Shown here piece by piece: positions 22,213 to 32,569 of a DNA stretch of 64,000 nucleotides (positions are counted from its first letter, which is position 1; each line of letters opens with the position of its first letter). Location of the stretch: contig OY829537.1 in NCBI GenBank assembly GCA_963691705.1, positions 64,146,304-64,210,303 of the forward strand, written 5' to 3'. Both the position numbers and the translations under genes were made by a program. Source of the DNA: Viola odorata. Taxonomy: Eukaryota > Streptophyta > Magnoliopsida > Malpighiales > Violaceae. The notes beneath the pieces were generated by a model. That model searched no databases. It had not been told where the DNA came from and worked only from the letters and a program-made list of their open reading frames with translations.

Positions 22213-23790
22213 TGATAACATGTCTCATAAGCATGATTTTACCTTCTTTTCTAGCCCTTTCGGGGGCTGGATTTAAGCATTTGATCCTTATTTCTATCTT
22301 TATTGCAGATCAGAGTCAATAGAAGGAAAAGATCGAAAAGAAGCATTTTTGGAGTATTCCTGAGGATTTTCATCTTCAAGGCCTAGAAGTCCAGATTGTC
22401 GTCGAGGTCTAGACGCGAACCAGACCAGTGAGCAGTCTCTTGGCCACGACAAATCTGTATCTTCTCTTAATCGAAACCAAAGAGAAGCATCTTCAAAGAT
22501 CCGCACGGGATTTCGTGCGCTTCTAGAAGTTGTCAGACGCGCCAGGATTCCAGGATATTCCCCTGAAGGATATGTGCTGTCACGCCCCCATTCATCCTCC
22601 TTCCCCTTAGTTGTTTTTGTCCCCTAGCTAGCTTTAGCCTATATAAACTAAGTTTTAGGGTTTTGTGTAAGGATGGCTGACCTAGGCAATTAATACATCA
22701 CTCTCTCTTACCCTAATTTCTGGGGATCATCTCCTCTTAGTATTTTGGAGCAGCCGCCAACTTTGTAAAGGGGAAGCTTTCGATTAATACTATTTCCTCC
22801 TTTCGGTTTCTTCTAATCCTTCTCTCTTATTTATTGTATGTTTATTATCATCTATTGTTTATATTCTAGTATGAGTAGCTAAGTTCCATCTTCTTGGTAA
22901 AGGGTGTTTCGAGGGTTGTAGGGTTCGGTTAGGAGGCCTAATGCATGCTTAATACATTCTCTTGTGACATATAATTGTTTACCGTTTTAATCCCATGCTC
23001 ATTTAGGAATGTTAAGGGCCTGATCAACTATTGATATTTCTGTTTGAGTACTGCCATTCTCTTAGTTATAACTGACGCGAAGCCTTGAGTTAGAGTAGAC
23101 ACCTAGTGGAGGCAGCGCGATAGGCCTCTGTCTAGGGGTAAACGGTTATTTAGGATATGCGATACGAGTCTTACAAGCTGAGCTATCGCGCCCTAGATCT
23201 ATCTTACCTCCCCTTCATGGGCGTTCTGAGTAATGCTTCCCCGCATTCGTGCCTGGGAGGACGGCGGAACGTCAAGGTCACCTCATATATGGAAACGGGG
23301 GGTGGCTTTTATCTAAGAAGGTAAGTAGGGGATGCGTTATGGAAACGCGGTCCCTATAGCAAGTCTGTACTTGAGTCTGGAATATTTCTGTGCCAGTGAT
23401 TGACCGACCTAGAAAGCAACCCGAGAACACCTTTTGCTAAGATTCCTTCCTATCTGATTTATACACCTCTAATTACTTTTCTTGCTTTCGTGCCCCCGAT
23501 TATGTTATGTTATCTGGCCCTGGATTGTGATTTCATTTCGTGTCCCAGATAAGAAGCTTTACTTATTTCTCGTGTTAGCTCCTGATCTTGAGTTGATTAG
23601 TTCACTAATCAACATAACCCCTCCCCCTGTGTTACTTGTTCTTTCTCTGTCGCACTTTCTCCCTGTCATACATTTTTATTAACATATTACTCCTTCAATC
23701 TCTGTGGTTCGACCCTGTTTTGCTCTATACACATTTACTTGTGCATTTAGGCATCAGGATAAATTTTAAGTATATTTCACTGACGATCAG
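22213..23790 (+). repeat. 3' LTR of the Athila element
   Basis: It starts TGATAACATGTCTC and ends ACTGACGATCA, 1578 bp, followed by target duplication GTTAT. TATA box TATATAAA at 22640-22647. Most differences from the 5' LTR are transitions. Confidence 0.92.
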
Positions 23791-24753
23791 TTATACAATC
23801 ATGATGCTGGCAAACAAGAGTATAAAGTATGTGATGGTATTAAAACACACCTAATGGATATGTGCTTCGACTAGTGTTATACAATCGTAATGCTGGCAAA
23901 TGACCACCGATGACAAGCACCTGATTTCTACTAGGTTGACCAAATGAATCTTAATGCAAAACATTTTCCAGTTGCATCTGAATACTGAGTTGCATAACGG
24001 TCCTTATACGCTTTCTGAAATTGACACAATTAGTTAAGAATTGTATGAAAAAATTAGTAAAAATTATTGAATTGACAAAATTAAGATATAAACATCACTT
24101 GCATTTTAATAAGTAGAAACGTTAATCAAATTGCAGTATTACTTACAAAGCAAGTTTCAATCCTACGGTTGACATATTTTTTGTCAGGATATTTCTTCAA
24201 AATATGGGTGTGGTCATAAACCGTGACAAAAAGGATCGTACCACCCAAAAACTCCTTTATATTCCTCTCCTACAACATTCCAAATAATTCATTAGTTAGG
24301 AAAAAAAATAATTAGATCAAGTAAGAAAACTAAATTCATTAAAGGAATGAAAAATAAAAATTGAAAAAAAGAAAGTTACAAAATATTACCATATGCTCAA
24401 CAGTCTTTCCGAAGCCTCTGCAACCCACCATGTGAGTGCCAAAGGTTTTTTCTTACCCCTCCACACCACTCCATCGATTCTAACCATACATAAAAATCAT
24501 CCCATAATAGGTCGAGAGTATTCAATCCAAATGAATTCCAGGAGTGGATTGCAATAGTGAACCACCTCCTCGAGGCAAGAGTGATCTGCTGCAAGTTGGC
24601 GTTGCAATTGAGGTTGCATAAAGAACAATTACACAAAAAGCATTTACACTAAAATTTCAAGACTTGATATTAAATGATATAGCATATTCACAAATGAATT
24701 TCTTTTTTACCTGCCATTTCTCACCTAAATGATCAGCTGGCCTTTAGGATAAG
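23791..24753 (-). pseudogene. CACTA accessory gene, middle exons (copy A)
   Basis: This CACTA segment lies between the Athila and Ogre insertions. On the minus strand it holds an acceptor-like CTTGCAG before about 24600, an exon ending ...CGFGKTVEHM-type sequence at a donor near 24390, a second acceptor TTGTAG before GAGAGGAATATAAAGG (about 24268) and an exon reading LGGTILFVTVYDHTHILKKYPDKKYVNRR, then KDRYATQYSDATG near 24010-23960. The style resembles plant Transposase_24/En-Spm accessory proteins. Stops occur in some stretches. Exon limits are approximate. Confidence 0.45.
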
Positions 24754-25263
24754 TGTTGCTACCCGATTTTTGATTTTTCATCAAGACTTTTTCGCATTTT
24801 AATATCAATTTTCTAAGATCATATTTCTATTTATTATTCATCTAACTAATGTTTATTTTCACGTTTCATGTCATTTAAATTTTATTTCATAACTTTTTCA
24901 CATTTTTATCACTTTTTCCGTTCGAACTCATATCGGTTCCAAGTAAAATTCTCGGAACCAGTGGTCGAACAATTTCGCACATTAGCTACTTATTCTTTAT
25001 TATTTTCCTAACTCGCGCTATCTCTTTGTGTTTCGTTCAATTTTTTATTTTAGTATTTTTTCTGTTCTAACTTTTATCGGTTATTAGCAAATTTTTATCG
25101 AGCGATATGACGAAATATTTGTCGCTTACTGTATGTTAATTATTTTAGCTTATTTTATTCTACGTTGTAACAATTTTGGTTCGAGTTTTTGTTCATTTTT
25201 AGGCAAGATTGCTCGTACCATCGGCTTGAACTGAATAATTAAATAATAGATCAAGCCCTCATC

Positions 25264-25383
25264 GCATGAACCAAAGGTGGTAGGATGGCTTGCTTGCGTG
25301 TTAATTATCTCTAAAAGTCAACTAGATCAATGGTAGAGATAATTAACACGCAAGCAAGCCATCCTACCACCTTTGGTTCATGC
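25264..25383. repeat. Perfect 49-bp inverted repeat, 5' LTR only
   Basis: Arms 25264-25312 (GCATGAACCAAAGG...) and 25335-25383 are exact reverse complements with a 22-bp spacer. The 3' LTR at the same place (41090-41150) lacks the left arm and has only a shorter, ~20-bp hairpin. Confidence 0.95.
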
Positions 25384-25553
25384 ACTAGAGGCAAACGCGA
25401 GCTCGTTTCTCAAGCAATTTCTTCCTCGATCGTCGTCCCTACATGACCAGCAACCTCAGCCACACAACCACTGCAGCACTACTCCTCCCTTGCTCCCCAA
25501 GTTTGCCACGACCACGTGCAACCACCATGCCAAAAATCACTTGCGAAGTCGCC

Positions 25554-25560
25554 TATAAAT
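25554..25560 (+). promoter_or_regulatory. TATA box in the Ogre 5' LTR
   Basis: TATAAAT in context GCCTATAAATAACGAGC. The homologous box is at 41367-41374 (TATAAATA) in the 3' LTR. It should drive the genomic RNA. Confidence 0.6.
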
Positions 25561-27006
25561 AACGAGCAAACTTTTTCATTTCTCTTCACTAATTCACGAA
25601 CACTCTCTCCCTCTCTAGCGCTGGTTCACTATCACGAACAGCTACCTACTTCAACCTAAGGTTGAAATTACTCACAGTTGAAATTTTCGAGCTTGCTTCG
25701 CGCTTTCTCTATTGATTTCTTTCCAAAAATCCGTTTGTTCGTGTTTTCAAATGATAATTAGCCATTTTGATCTTAAATAAATTATATTTGACATATAGAA
25801 TAATTACCATGCTTTAAATTGCTCTATCGCTGGCCATTTCGAGCCAATTTAGAGCTTTACATTTCATTGGTTTAAATTCATTTTTATATTAATTGAGGGT
25901 TGTTTTGGTTTAATTTTTGTGTTGTGATTGCATGCGAAGCTCATTGTTAGTATAGGGATTTTTTCTGGGTATTTTTTGGCTGTCTTCATGGTTGTTCCTT
26001 CCTTGGTCGCCGACAATGGCGCCGGCGACACAATGAAGAAGAAGATGAATAGTGGAGGGAGAGTGAGCTTGTTTGAATTTTTTGGGCTGGTCTGCGTTTA
26101 ATTTCTTTCATTGGTGGGCCAAGTACTTGGCTGGCCCAAGCCAAGAAGAAACGCTAGTGTTGCCAAGCGAGAAAGGAGAGGGCTGGCGCCTTGCGCCAAG
26201 CCCTTGTAAGAGGAGAAATTGGGCCTGCTCAGGCCCAAAGCGCCCAAGCATGGTGAAGCTGGGCCGTTTGGCCCAGCGAGAAAGAGAGGACCCGTGGGCT
26301 GTTTCAGCCCACACAGACAGCCAGCCCAATGGGCTGTGCTGTCTTGGGCCCAGCTAGTGAGGCCCAATTTCGGCCCATCATTTAATTTTTCGTGCCAATT
26401 TTTCGTATGCCTTTACCGTGTAATTAATTATTTTGGCATGATTCTGAATGCTTAAATAATTATTTTAGCTTGCTTTTAATCGTTAAAATTGTCTAGTGTG
26501 CGATAAATTGTTAAACATTTATTTATTTTTCAATTATTTATTACCCATACTAACAATCTCATTTTGCAGGGTAAATCTATACATGACTTCCCAACAAGTA
26601 TAAGTTCTCTCCCTTTTATTTATTTTAACATTTTTACGCTTGTATGCATGAATATTTAGAAATCTTAGATTTAATACATCTATTGGGCATGATCACTAAA
26701 GTAGGACTTTTTATTTTTCCAAGCATGATTTAAACACCTCTTTTATCCGGTAACCTTTTTAGGATGTGACTCGGGTGTCTAACACATTCTGGAGTCCATA
26801 ATATGACCGTGAACCACTGTTCTCGGGTTCAGACCTATCTTGCCTTAGCTTTTTTATTTTTATGCCATGCCTTCAGGTTCCCTAAACCTAGAAACAAATT
26901 AGGGTGGCGACTTCATTGCATTATGTGAGATGATTCTAATTTCGTCTCACATCTCGTCTCAAATCTCGTGTCGGTCAATAAATTCCAAAAAGGGGGTGCG
27001 ACAGTT

Positions 27007-27024
27007 TGGCGACTTCACTGGGAC
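27007..27024 (+). promoter_or_regulatory. Ogre primer binding site
   Basis: TGGCGACTTCACTGGGAC follows the LTR after three bases. It is close to the tRNA-Arg-type PBS I recall for Ogre elements; the exact tRNA is not verified. A near copy (13 of 14 bases) lies upstream within each LTR. Confidence 0.75.
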
Positions 27025-28294
27025 TAATAGGGTCAAAGCCGGATTTTTTTTTAGGTGTTTGTTTTTTTTTCACATGATTTTTGTACATGACTAATTGTTT
27101 TTCATGTATTCTTGTATTATCACATGATTTTTTTTGCATGATTATTGTTTTTATTTGTTAATAAATTGCTCACATGATTCGTTATTATTCGTTTTATAAA
27201 TTGTCATTTGCATACGCATATCCATGCATAATCCCTATCGCCTAGCATCACCAAATAGGATTAGGTCGGTAGTAGTGAAGTCCTGGGGCCCAAGCTCTGG
27301 TAAGCTTTCACGAACCCACACTCGGACTTGAACCCCTAAATGGGTTGAGCACCCCGGATCCTTTTATGATTCGGTAAATGCTCTCGTATCCATTTACTGA
27401 GGGACCACTTCCATGGTATCATCCGGGAGCCTTCCGGCCAGAATAGAAATAGTTGGTGTCACCCCAACATATGCATCATATTGAAATGCGTATATTGCGA
27501 CTTTGTTTCACTTTTTCCACTGATTTCTCATTTTTTTCCCATTTACAACTAATTTCTCAAATTTCCACAAATAATTTCTCAAATTTTCCACAAATAATTT
27601 CTCAAATTTTTCACATTTCGCAATATTTATGAATTCTTTCCGCAACTTTTCCACATTGGAAATCATTTTCTGCAAACTTTTCACGTTGGCAATTTTTTTC
27701 CGCAAAATTTCCATATTGGTAAATTTTTCCGTAAATTTGTCACAATTTCTCTATATTTGCGAGTCTTTTTGCAATGTCTCTATGTTTGCGATTTTTTCAC
27801 AATTTCTCGATGTCTATAAAATTTTCAGCAACTGTTTGATCATCCAATCTTTTTCCTCAATTCTTTCACAAGTGCAAAATCTTTTCCTCCATTTTTCCAT
27901 GGTTACAAAACTTTCACAAATTTTTCCATATATTCAAAATTCTCCACAGCTTTTCCATATCTAATTTTTCCGCAAAATTTCCACATTAATAATTTTTTCC
28001 GCAAATTTTTCACGTGTGCAATTTTTTCACAAAATTGGTGTAACTTTTTCCTATGTGTGTGAATTTCCCGCAATTTTGCATATGTAAATTCTTTCGCAAT
28101 TTTTTCATGTTTATAATTTTGTCTCAATTATTTTCGTAATTCTCTATGATTGTGATTTTTTTATGATGCCTACGTTATTGTTGTTATTACCTTTCTCTTT
28201 CTCTCGTAGCATGGAGACCTCAGGATATCATTTCACATACATATCACAGCTGAGACTCATGACTATTTCCTTTCATTTGTTTTCAAGGTTAAGA
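27025..28294 (+). other. Ogre leader with degenerate tandem repeats
   Basis: This is a non-coding leader. From about 27500 to 28110 it is made of degenerate ~30-40-bp units of the form TTTTCCGCAAATTTTTCAC/CACAATTTCTC, pyrimidine-rich on this strand. No reading frame looks protein-like. Confidence 0.65.
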
Positions 28295-28934
28295 ATGGCT
28301 CCCATAAATCAAGCTATTAAATTTCAAATACGGCAAATGATCGAAAAGGTTCAGGCATTGGAAGCAAGGATGGAAAAGCTGGAGGAACAGATTCGGGCCA
28401 ATACGGAAAGGGCCACACCGGCTGGGGAAAAACAAAAGGAGAAAGTATTTACCTCTTTGTCTAGTGCTTCAAACTCATCGATGTCCCAGCCAGCGCCTGT
28501 TGCTCAAGGGTCGTGGCAAGACCCTGTCAATAATCCTGCACTCACTTTAGGCGCTATAATTAGACAAAGTACAAACGCTCCTAGTAGCGCGCATCTTGAT
28601 CCTTCGCTGGCTGAACCCCCTCTCGATCTTGGTAAAAAAAGGGACCCACTCAGAATTCCAGTATTTTTACCCATCTCGGGGCCGTTCCATTCAAATCATA
28701 AGGCGTGAACCTCCAAAAGTACAGCTTGCTGGGGGGCATCAGATTCAGCCGCATGGTAGCCCTTCTGATATGGCGGTCGATCAAAGAACCGATTTAGAAG
28801 CGATTGATGGTTCTGCAGCAAAAACAACACCTCAAAGCGCGCCCCCTGGAAAGGAATACGTTAGCTATAAACGACCTCCTCCACTGCAAACACCGCAGCC
28901 CGTACGACATATACGGTATAGCTCACCAAAATAA
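28295..28934 (+). pseudogene. gag: Ogre gag N-terminal part, frameshifted, core missing
   Basis: ATG 28295 begins MAPINQAIKFQIRQM followed by a coiled coil (VQALEARMEKLEEQIRANTE), a Tat/Ogre-like gag N-terminus. Near 28690 the frame shifts to one reading RREPPKVQLAGG... which ends at 28934. The usual Retrotrans_gag core between here and the C-terminal zinc-binding-like part (32600) is not seen, so a large internal piece is deleted in addition to the nested insertion. Confidence 0.65.
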
Positions 28935-29014
28935 CTAAGAAGCCAGAACAACTTCTGGAACCATGGACCAATGTCGCCCCTCCCCCTTCCTGCAGGGGAA
29001 ATCTACAAGCATCT

Positions 29015-29684
29015 TGTCACGGGATGAAGTATTTTGCACAGCGATTTGATCCGTGCGGCACCTAGCTAGCTCACCCTTGGCTTGCTAAGTCAGCCTAAAC
29101 CACCAAAGCACAAAGCTTGAAAGATGTTAGCACAAGTAAGCTAAAGAGCTACGAACTTAGAAAGGAAAGCACGCAAGAAAGTTTGAGAGAAGAATGCTTT
29201 GTATTAACGATTGCACCAATGCTTGAAATATACAATGCTTGGCTGAATGTACAAATGAGGTCCTACGCTTATATATACACGGCCATGTCCCCAATGGACG
29301 GCTAAGATCTACTCAATCTAACGGTGGAGATTAAGGGTTCTATAACCTTTCTAGAACATCCACCTTCTAGACTATCTCTAGAACCTTTCTAGAAGCTTCT
29401 ATGTCATTCCCCACAATAGCTAAACTTCTCTTGATTCTTTTGGAAGGTTCTACACCATTCTCCATAATGGCTAGGCCTCTCTTGATCTTTCCGGAACCTT
29501 CCGGCACTTTGGGGAACTCTTGAGCACCATTGTTCATGCCTTGGCCAACCATCCCATGAGTCTGCCCATGAATGGTCCCGCATAGCCTCTTTCGGCACCC
29601 AAATTCTCCTCTTAGCCGCATGTGCTTGTGCCTTGGCCCGTCCATCCGAGCCATCCGCGTTCCCTCTTCGTTCGGGGCGTGATA
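29015..29684 (-). repeat. 3' LTR (left) of the TR-GAG element
   Basis: 670 bp, the downstream LTR in minus orientation. TATATATA at about 29270-29280 is the core promoter candidate. Between 29340 and 29505, upstream of it on the minus strand, lies a cluster of heat-shock-element-like TTCnnGAA units. Confidence 0.9.
29349..29501 (-). promoter_or_regulatory. Heat-shock-element cluster in the TR-GAG LTR (left)
   Basis: Two perfect three-unit elements are TTCTAGAAGCTTC (29387-29399) and TTCCGGAACCTTC (29489-29501). Further two-unit matches are TTCTAGAA (29349-29356) and GGAAGGTTC. The consensus alternates TTC and GAA with 2-bp spacing. All lie upstream of the minus-strand TATA. Confidence 0.65.
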
Positions 29685-30048
29685 TCCTCCCCCACCTGTT
29701 TCGGTGACGTCCTCGTTGTCGTGGCCCGCTCCCAATGTCCTTCGGTAAGCGCTCCCCTTGCCACAACTTGCCGCCTTGTTTGGGCCCCATGCCCATGAGG
29801 TAGTGCCACCCTTCGACACTGTGTAGCGCAGCGTCCCTCGACCCTGCCTCTTTTAATTTCTCCACCCTTGGAGTCGTCGAATGATGATGTGCCCCCGCAC
29901 TTGACCTCGCCTCGGACTTGAGCTTCACCTGTCCTGTCGGCTTTTGCCCCTTAGAGTGCCCCCGTGGCCTCCTGTCCGTGAGTCCCTTCGGCATTCCTTG
30001 GTCTTTCGTCGCCTTGGCTTGCTCAGTTATGGACAACCCCTTGTCCAT
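29685..30048 (-). pseudogene. TR-GAG 3' internal region
   Basis: Open, basic, low-complexity sequence (GHSKGQKPTGQVKLK-type) follows the protease part and continues towards the polypurine tract. No RT or integrase motif is present. It may be a remnant of deleted pol or simply untranslated. Confidence 0.5.
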
Positions 30049-31887
30049 CTTCGGTTTGGCTTCCTTTGGCTTAGGCCCCCGCTATAGCCTTAATGAAGAG
30101 ATGGTCTTGGTCTCACCATCTGCCCGCAATATCGGTGCCGAATACTCGTTGCCCTTGTGCCGCATGATCAATATGTCCCTTGAGGGATCGGCATAGGCCC
30201 CAACACGGTCGAAGAACTCCATTCCCAACACGAGTGGGTTATCATCCATGGTCACCACCGCCATGGTCACCTTGCCCTCCCAATCACCGATGTGCACCTT
30301 TTAGTCGTAGGCCTCACCTTCTATCTCGACCGGCTCCGAGTTCACCGTCTTGATCCATCCTTCTTTGCGACTGAACCTCACGCCTAAGCGTCTTGCCTCA
30401 TTCACGTCTATGCAAATATCGGAAGCCCCCGTATCGAGAAGTGCCTTCACCTCTCGTCCATTAATTCGCGCCGTCACATACATTCGGCCCTTCCGTTGGC
30501 CTTTCCCCCGGCCTATGTTAGAGTTGTTGTCCACTAACTCTGTGCGTTCCATCGAGCCAATGACCCTCATGGCCCTAATTTTTGCCTCCTCATGGCAACT
30601 TGGCTCGTCTTCCTCATCATTGCCCATGATGAGTGCTGAAATTTTGGAGCGTGTCGGGCAATCCCTCACCATGTGCGGACCACTACACAAGAAGCATTCC
30701 AACTTCTTCTCGCTACCACCCTTGTGCCCACCATGGCCTTTCTCATTGCGCCTTTCGGGCCGTTCATGCCTCGACGGCCTATCCCTTCGTTCATCTTTGT
30801 CATCGTCCAAATCTCCCCCACTTTTGCCCTTGTCCAACCTTGACGACTTTGGGTGAGAAGAATCATCCCGCTTGTACTCCACAAGAGACTCCACGGCCGC
30901 AATCGCGGTGGCCAGGTCCTGCACACCTCGCCGCTGCAGGTCCATCTTTGCCCATGGTTGGAGTCCATATAGGAACTGAAAGAGTGCCTCTTTCTCGGGT
31001 ATATCCCCAATCTCTATGTGCAGCTCCGTGAACTCCTTCACATATTCGTGCACGTTACCCTTGTGCACTAAGCGTCGAAGCTTGGCCCTAGCTTCATACT
31101 CCACATTGCATGGGTAGAACACGGCCTTCAGCTCCCTTTTGAAGTTCGCCTATGTATCGATAGCGCATGTCCCACGCTTAATGTCCGCGTACCTCCGCCT
31201 CCACCAAGGCATCGCCGTATCCGCTAGGTAGAGTGTCGCGGTCTTGATTTTCTCCACATCGTCCCTGACACGGCAAGCATCCAAGTAGCGCTCCATGCTC
31301 CACAAGAAGTTGTCCACCTTCTTGGCATCGCGCTCCCCACTGTAGCACTTTGGCCTTGGCACCTCGACCTGTGCTGTCATGACCCCGCCCCCCTGGGCTA
31401 AGGCCCTCTTGCAAAGAGACCAATCTCCTTCAATCTCCTGCATCTTTTCCCACATCGTGGCTATCTTGGCTAGGTCATCCCTATACGCCGCCAGCGCCAT
31501 CAGTTCGCCCACCTGGGCCTTTAGAGCGTCAAGCTCTCCCTTTGGGTCCTTGTAACACTGCTCCCCCAAGATCGTCATGGCATTGAGTGCACCTTGCACT
31601 TCTCCATCGGACTCCTCCTTCTTCGCATCGAACTCGTCACACCTTGACACGAGATCCTCTATGCGTTGGTCCAGTTCCACGAATTTGTCCTGATGGTTGG
31701 CCACTCCTAGCTGCACCTTGGCTAGCGTGGACTCCATGGCCTTCATAGTGTCAACGGACCTTCCCCGCTTGGATTGGTTTTTCCACTCCTTCTCGCGTCC
31801 GACATGGTCTCCAACATTACTCGCCCCCGCGTCGTTGGCCATGTCCTCCTTTCCGAACCGAACTTGTGCTCCGCTACCACTTGTCAC
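30049..31887 (-). pseudogene. gag: Gag-protease of the TR-GAG element, with two stops
   Basis: The frame begins near 31887 with MTSGSGAQVRFGKEDMAND, followed by a coiled-coil N-terminus (VELDQRIEDLVSRCDEF). The capsid domain has RPKCYSGERDAKKVDNFLWSMERYLDAC and PWWRRRYAD. A TAG at 31150 stands where Trp fits. The second part (31122-30301) has FLYGLQPWAKMDLQRRGV, a zinc knuckle CFLCSGPHMVRDC, and an aspartic-protease motif ALLDTGASDICID. A further stop at 30301 separates the protease C-terminal part (30297-30082), which keeps DNPLVLGMEFF. This is an otherwise well-conserved gag-protease in the same relative state as its LTRs. Confidence 0.82.
31870..31881 (-). promoter_or_regulatory. TR-GAG primer binding site
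   Basis: On the minus strand TGGTAGCGGAGC follows the LTR end (GTGACA) after two bases. It is identical to the CRM-like element's PBS at 3101. Confidence 0.7.
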
Positions 31888-32551
31888 GGGATGAAGTATT
31901 TTGCGCAGCGATTTGACCCGTGCGGCACCTAGCTAGCTCACCCTTGGCTTGCTAAGTCAACCTAAACCACCAAAGCACCAAGCTTGAAAGATGTTAGCAC
32001 AAGTAAGCTAAAGAGTTATGAACTTAGAAAGGAAAGCACGCAAGAAAGCTTGAGAGAAGAATGCTTTGTATTAACGATTGCACCAATGCTTGAAATACAC
32101 AATGCTTGGCTGAATGTACAAATGAGGTCCTACTCCTATATATACAAGGCCATGTCCCCAATGGACGGCTAAGATCTACTCAATCTAACGGTGGAGATTA
32201 AGGGTTCTAGAACCTTTCTAGAACATCCACCTTCTAGGCTATCTCTAGAATCTTTCTAGAAGCTTCTATGTCATTCCCCACAATAGCTAGACTTCTCTTG
32301 ATTCTTCCGAAAGGTTCTACACCATTCTCCATAATGGCTAGGCCTCTCTTGATCTTTCTGAAACCTTCCGGCACTTTGGGGAACTCTTGAGCACCATTGT
32401 GCATGCCTTGGCTAACACTCCCATGAGTCTGCCCATGAATGGTCCCGCATAGCCTCTTTTGGCACCCAAATTCTCCTCTTGGCCGCATGTGCTTGTGCCT
32501 TGGCCCGTCCGTCCGAGCCATCTGCGTGCCCTCTTCGTTCGGGGCGTAACA
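31882..32551 (-). repeat. 5' LTR (right) of the TR-GAG element
   Basis: 670 bp, the promoter-bearing LTR in minus orientation. TATATATA lies at about 32136-32145. The heat-shock-like cluster includes perfect TTCTAGAAGCTTC at 32254-32266 and TTCTAGAA units near 32205-32225. The second triple site is degraded here (TTCTGAAACCTTC near 32357). Confidence 0.9.
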
Positions 32552-32569
32552 TCCTCGCGGCGGGGTAAA

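Larger units (their letters stand above)
11154..23790 (+). mobile_element. Athila-lineage Ty3/gypsy retrotransposon, decayed
   Basis: It is flanked by the perfect 5-bp duplication GTTAT (11149-11153 and 23791-23795). LTRs are about 1578 bp. The PBS TGGCGCCGTTGCCGGGGA is the tRNA-Asp type used by Athila. Gag, protease, RT, RNase H and integrase remnants come in Ty3/gypsy order, followed by an extra ORF region and a long non-coding 3' part, as in Athila. By-eye LTR differences number about 60-70 (roughly 4%), so it is much older than the CRM-like element. Coding regions are broken by many stops, at least one frameshift and an RT/RNase H deletion. Confidence 0.92.
24754..27003 (+). repeat. 5' LTR of the Ogre element
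   Basis: Starts TGTTGCTACCCG, ends GGGGGTGCGACA, 2250 bp. It has a TATA box at 25554 and a perfect 49-bp inverted repeat at 25264-25383 that is absent from the 3' LTR. A GGGCC/GGCCC-rich block lies at 26080-26380, and a PBS-like TGGCGACTTCATTG at 26905-26918. Confidence 0.92.
29015..32551 (-). mobile_element. TR-GAG-type non-autonomous LTR retrotransposon, gag-protease only
   Basis: Two 670-bp LTRs flank a minus-strand gag-protease region with no RT, RNase H or integrase. On the minus strand the LTR begins TGTTACGCCCCG and ends CATCCCGTGACA. The PBS TGGTAGCGGAGC follows the right LTR, and a purine-rich tract (AGGTGGGGGAGGA) precedes the left LTR. LTR copies differ at about 30 sites (4-5%). 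Target duplication is not clean (CATCT on the left; TCCTC, or CATCC if the LTR is trimmed, on the right). Gag-only LTR elements of this design are known in plants as TR-GAG. It sits inside the Ogre gag. Confidence 0.85.

Noticed and set aside
26073..26455. Several overlapping open frames in the Ogre LTR (also 41886-42196)
   Set aside because: They result from the GC-rich GGGCC block lacking stops on both strands. Composition explains them.
27500..28110. Possible scaffold/matrix attachment region
   Set aside because: AT/pyrimidine-rich repeats alone do not support this, and the position inside a retroelement leader explains the sequence.
29117..29305. 62-codon open frame in each TR-GAG LTR (also 31984-32172)
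   Set aside because: It overlaps the TATA region and R segment of the LTR, and its apparent conservation only reflects the duplicated LTR.
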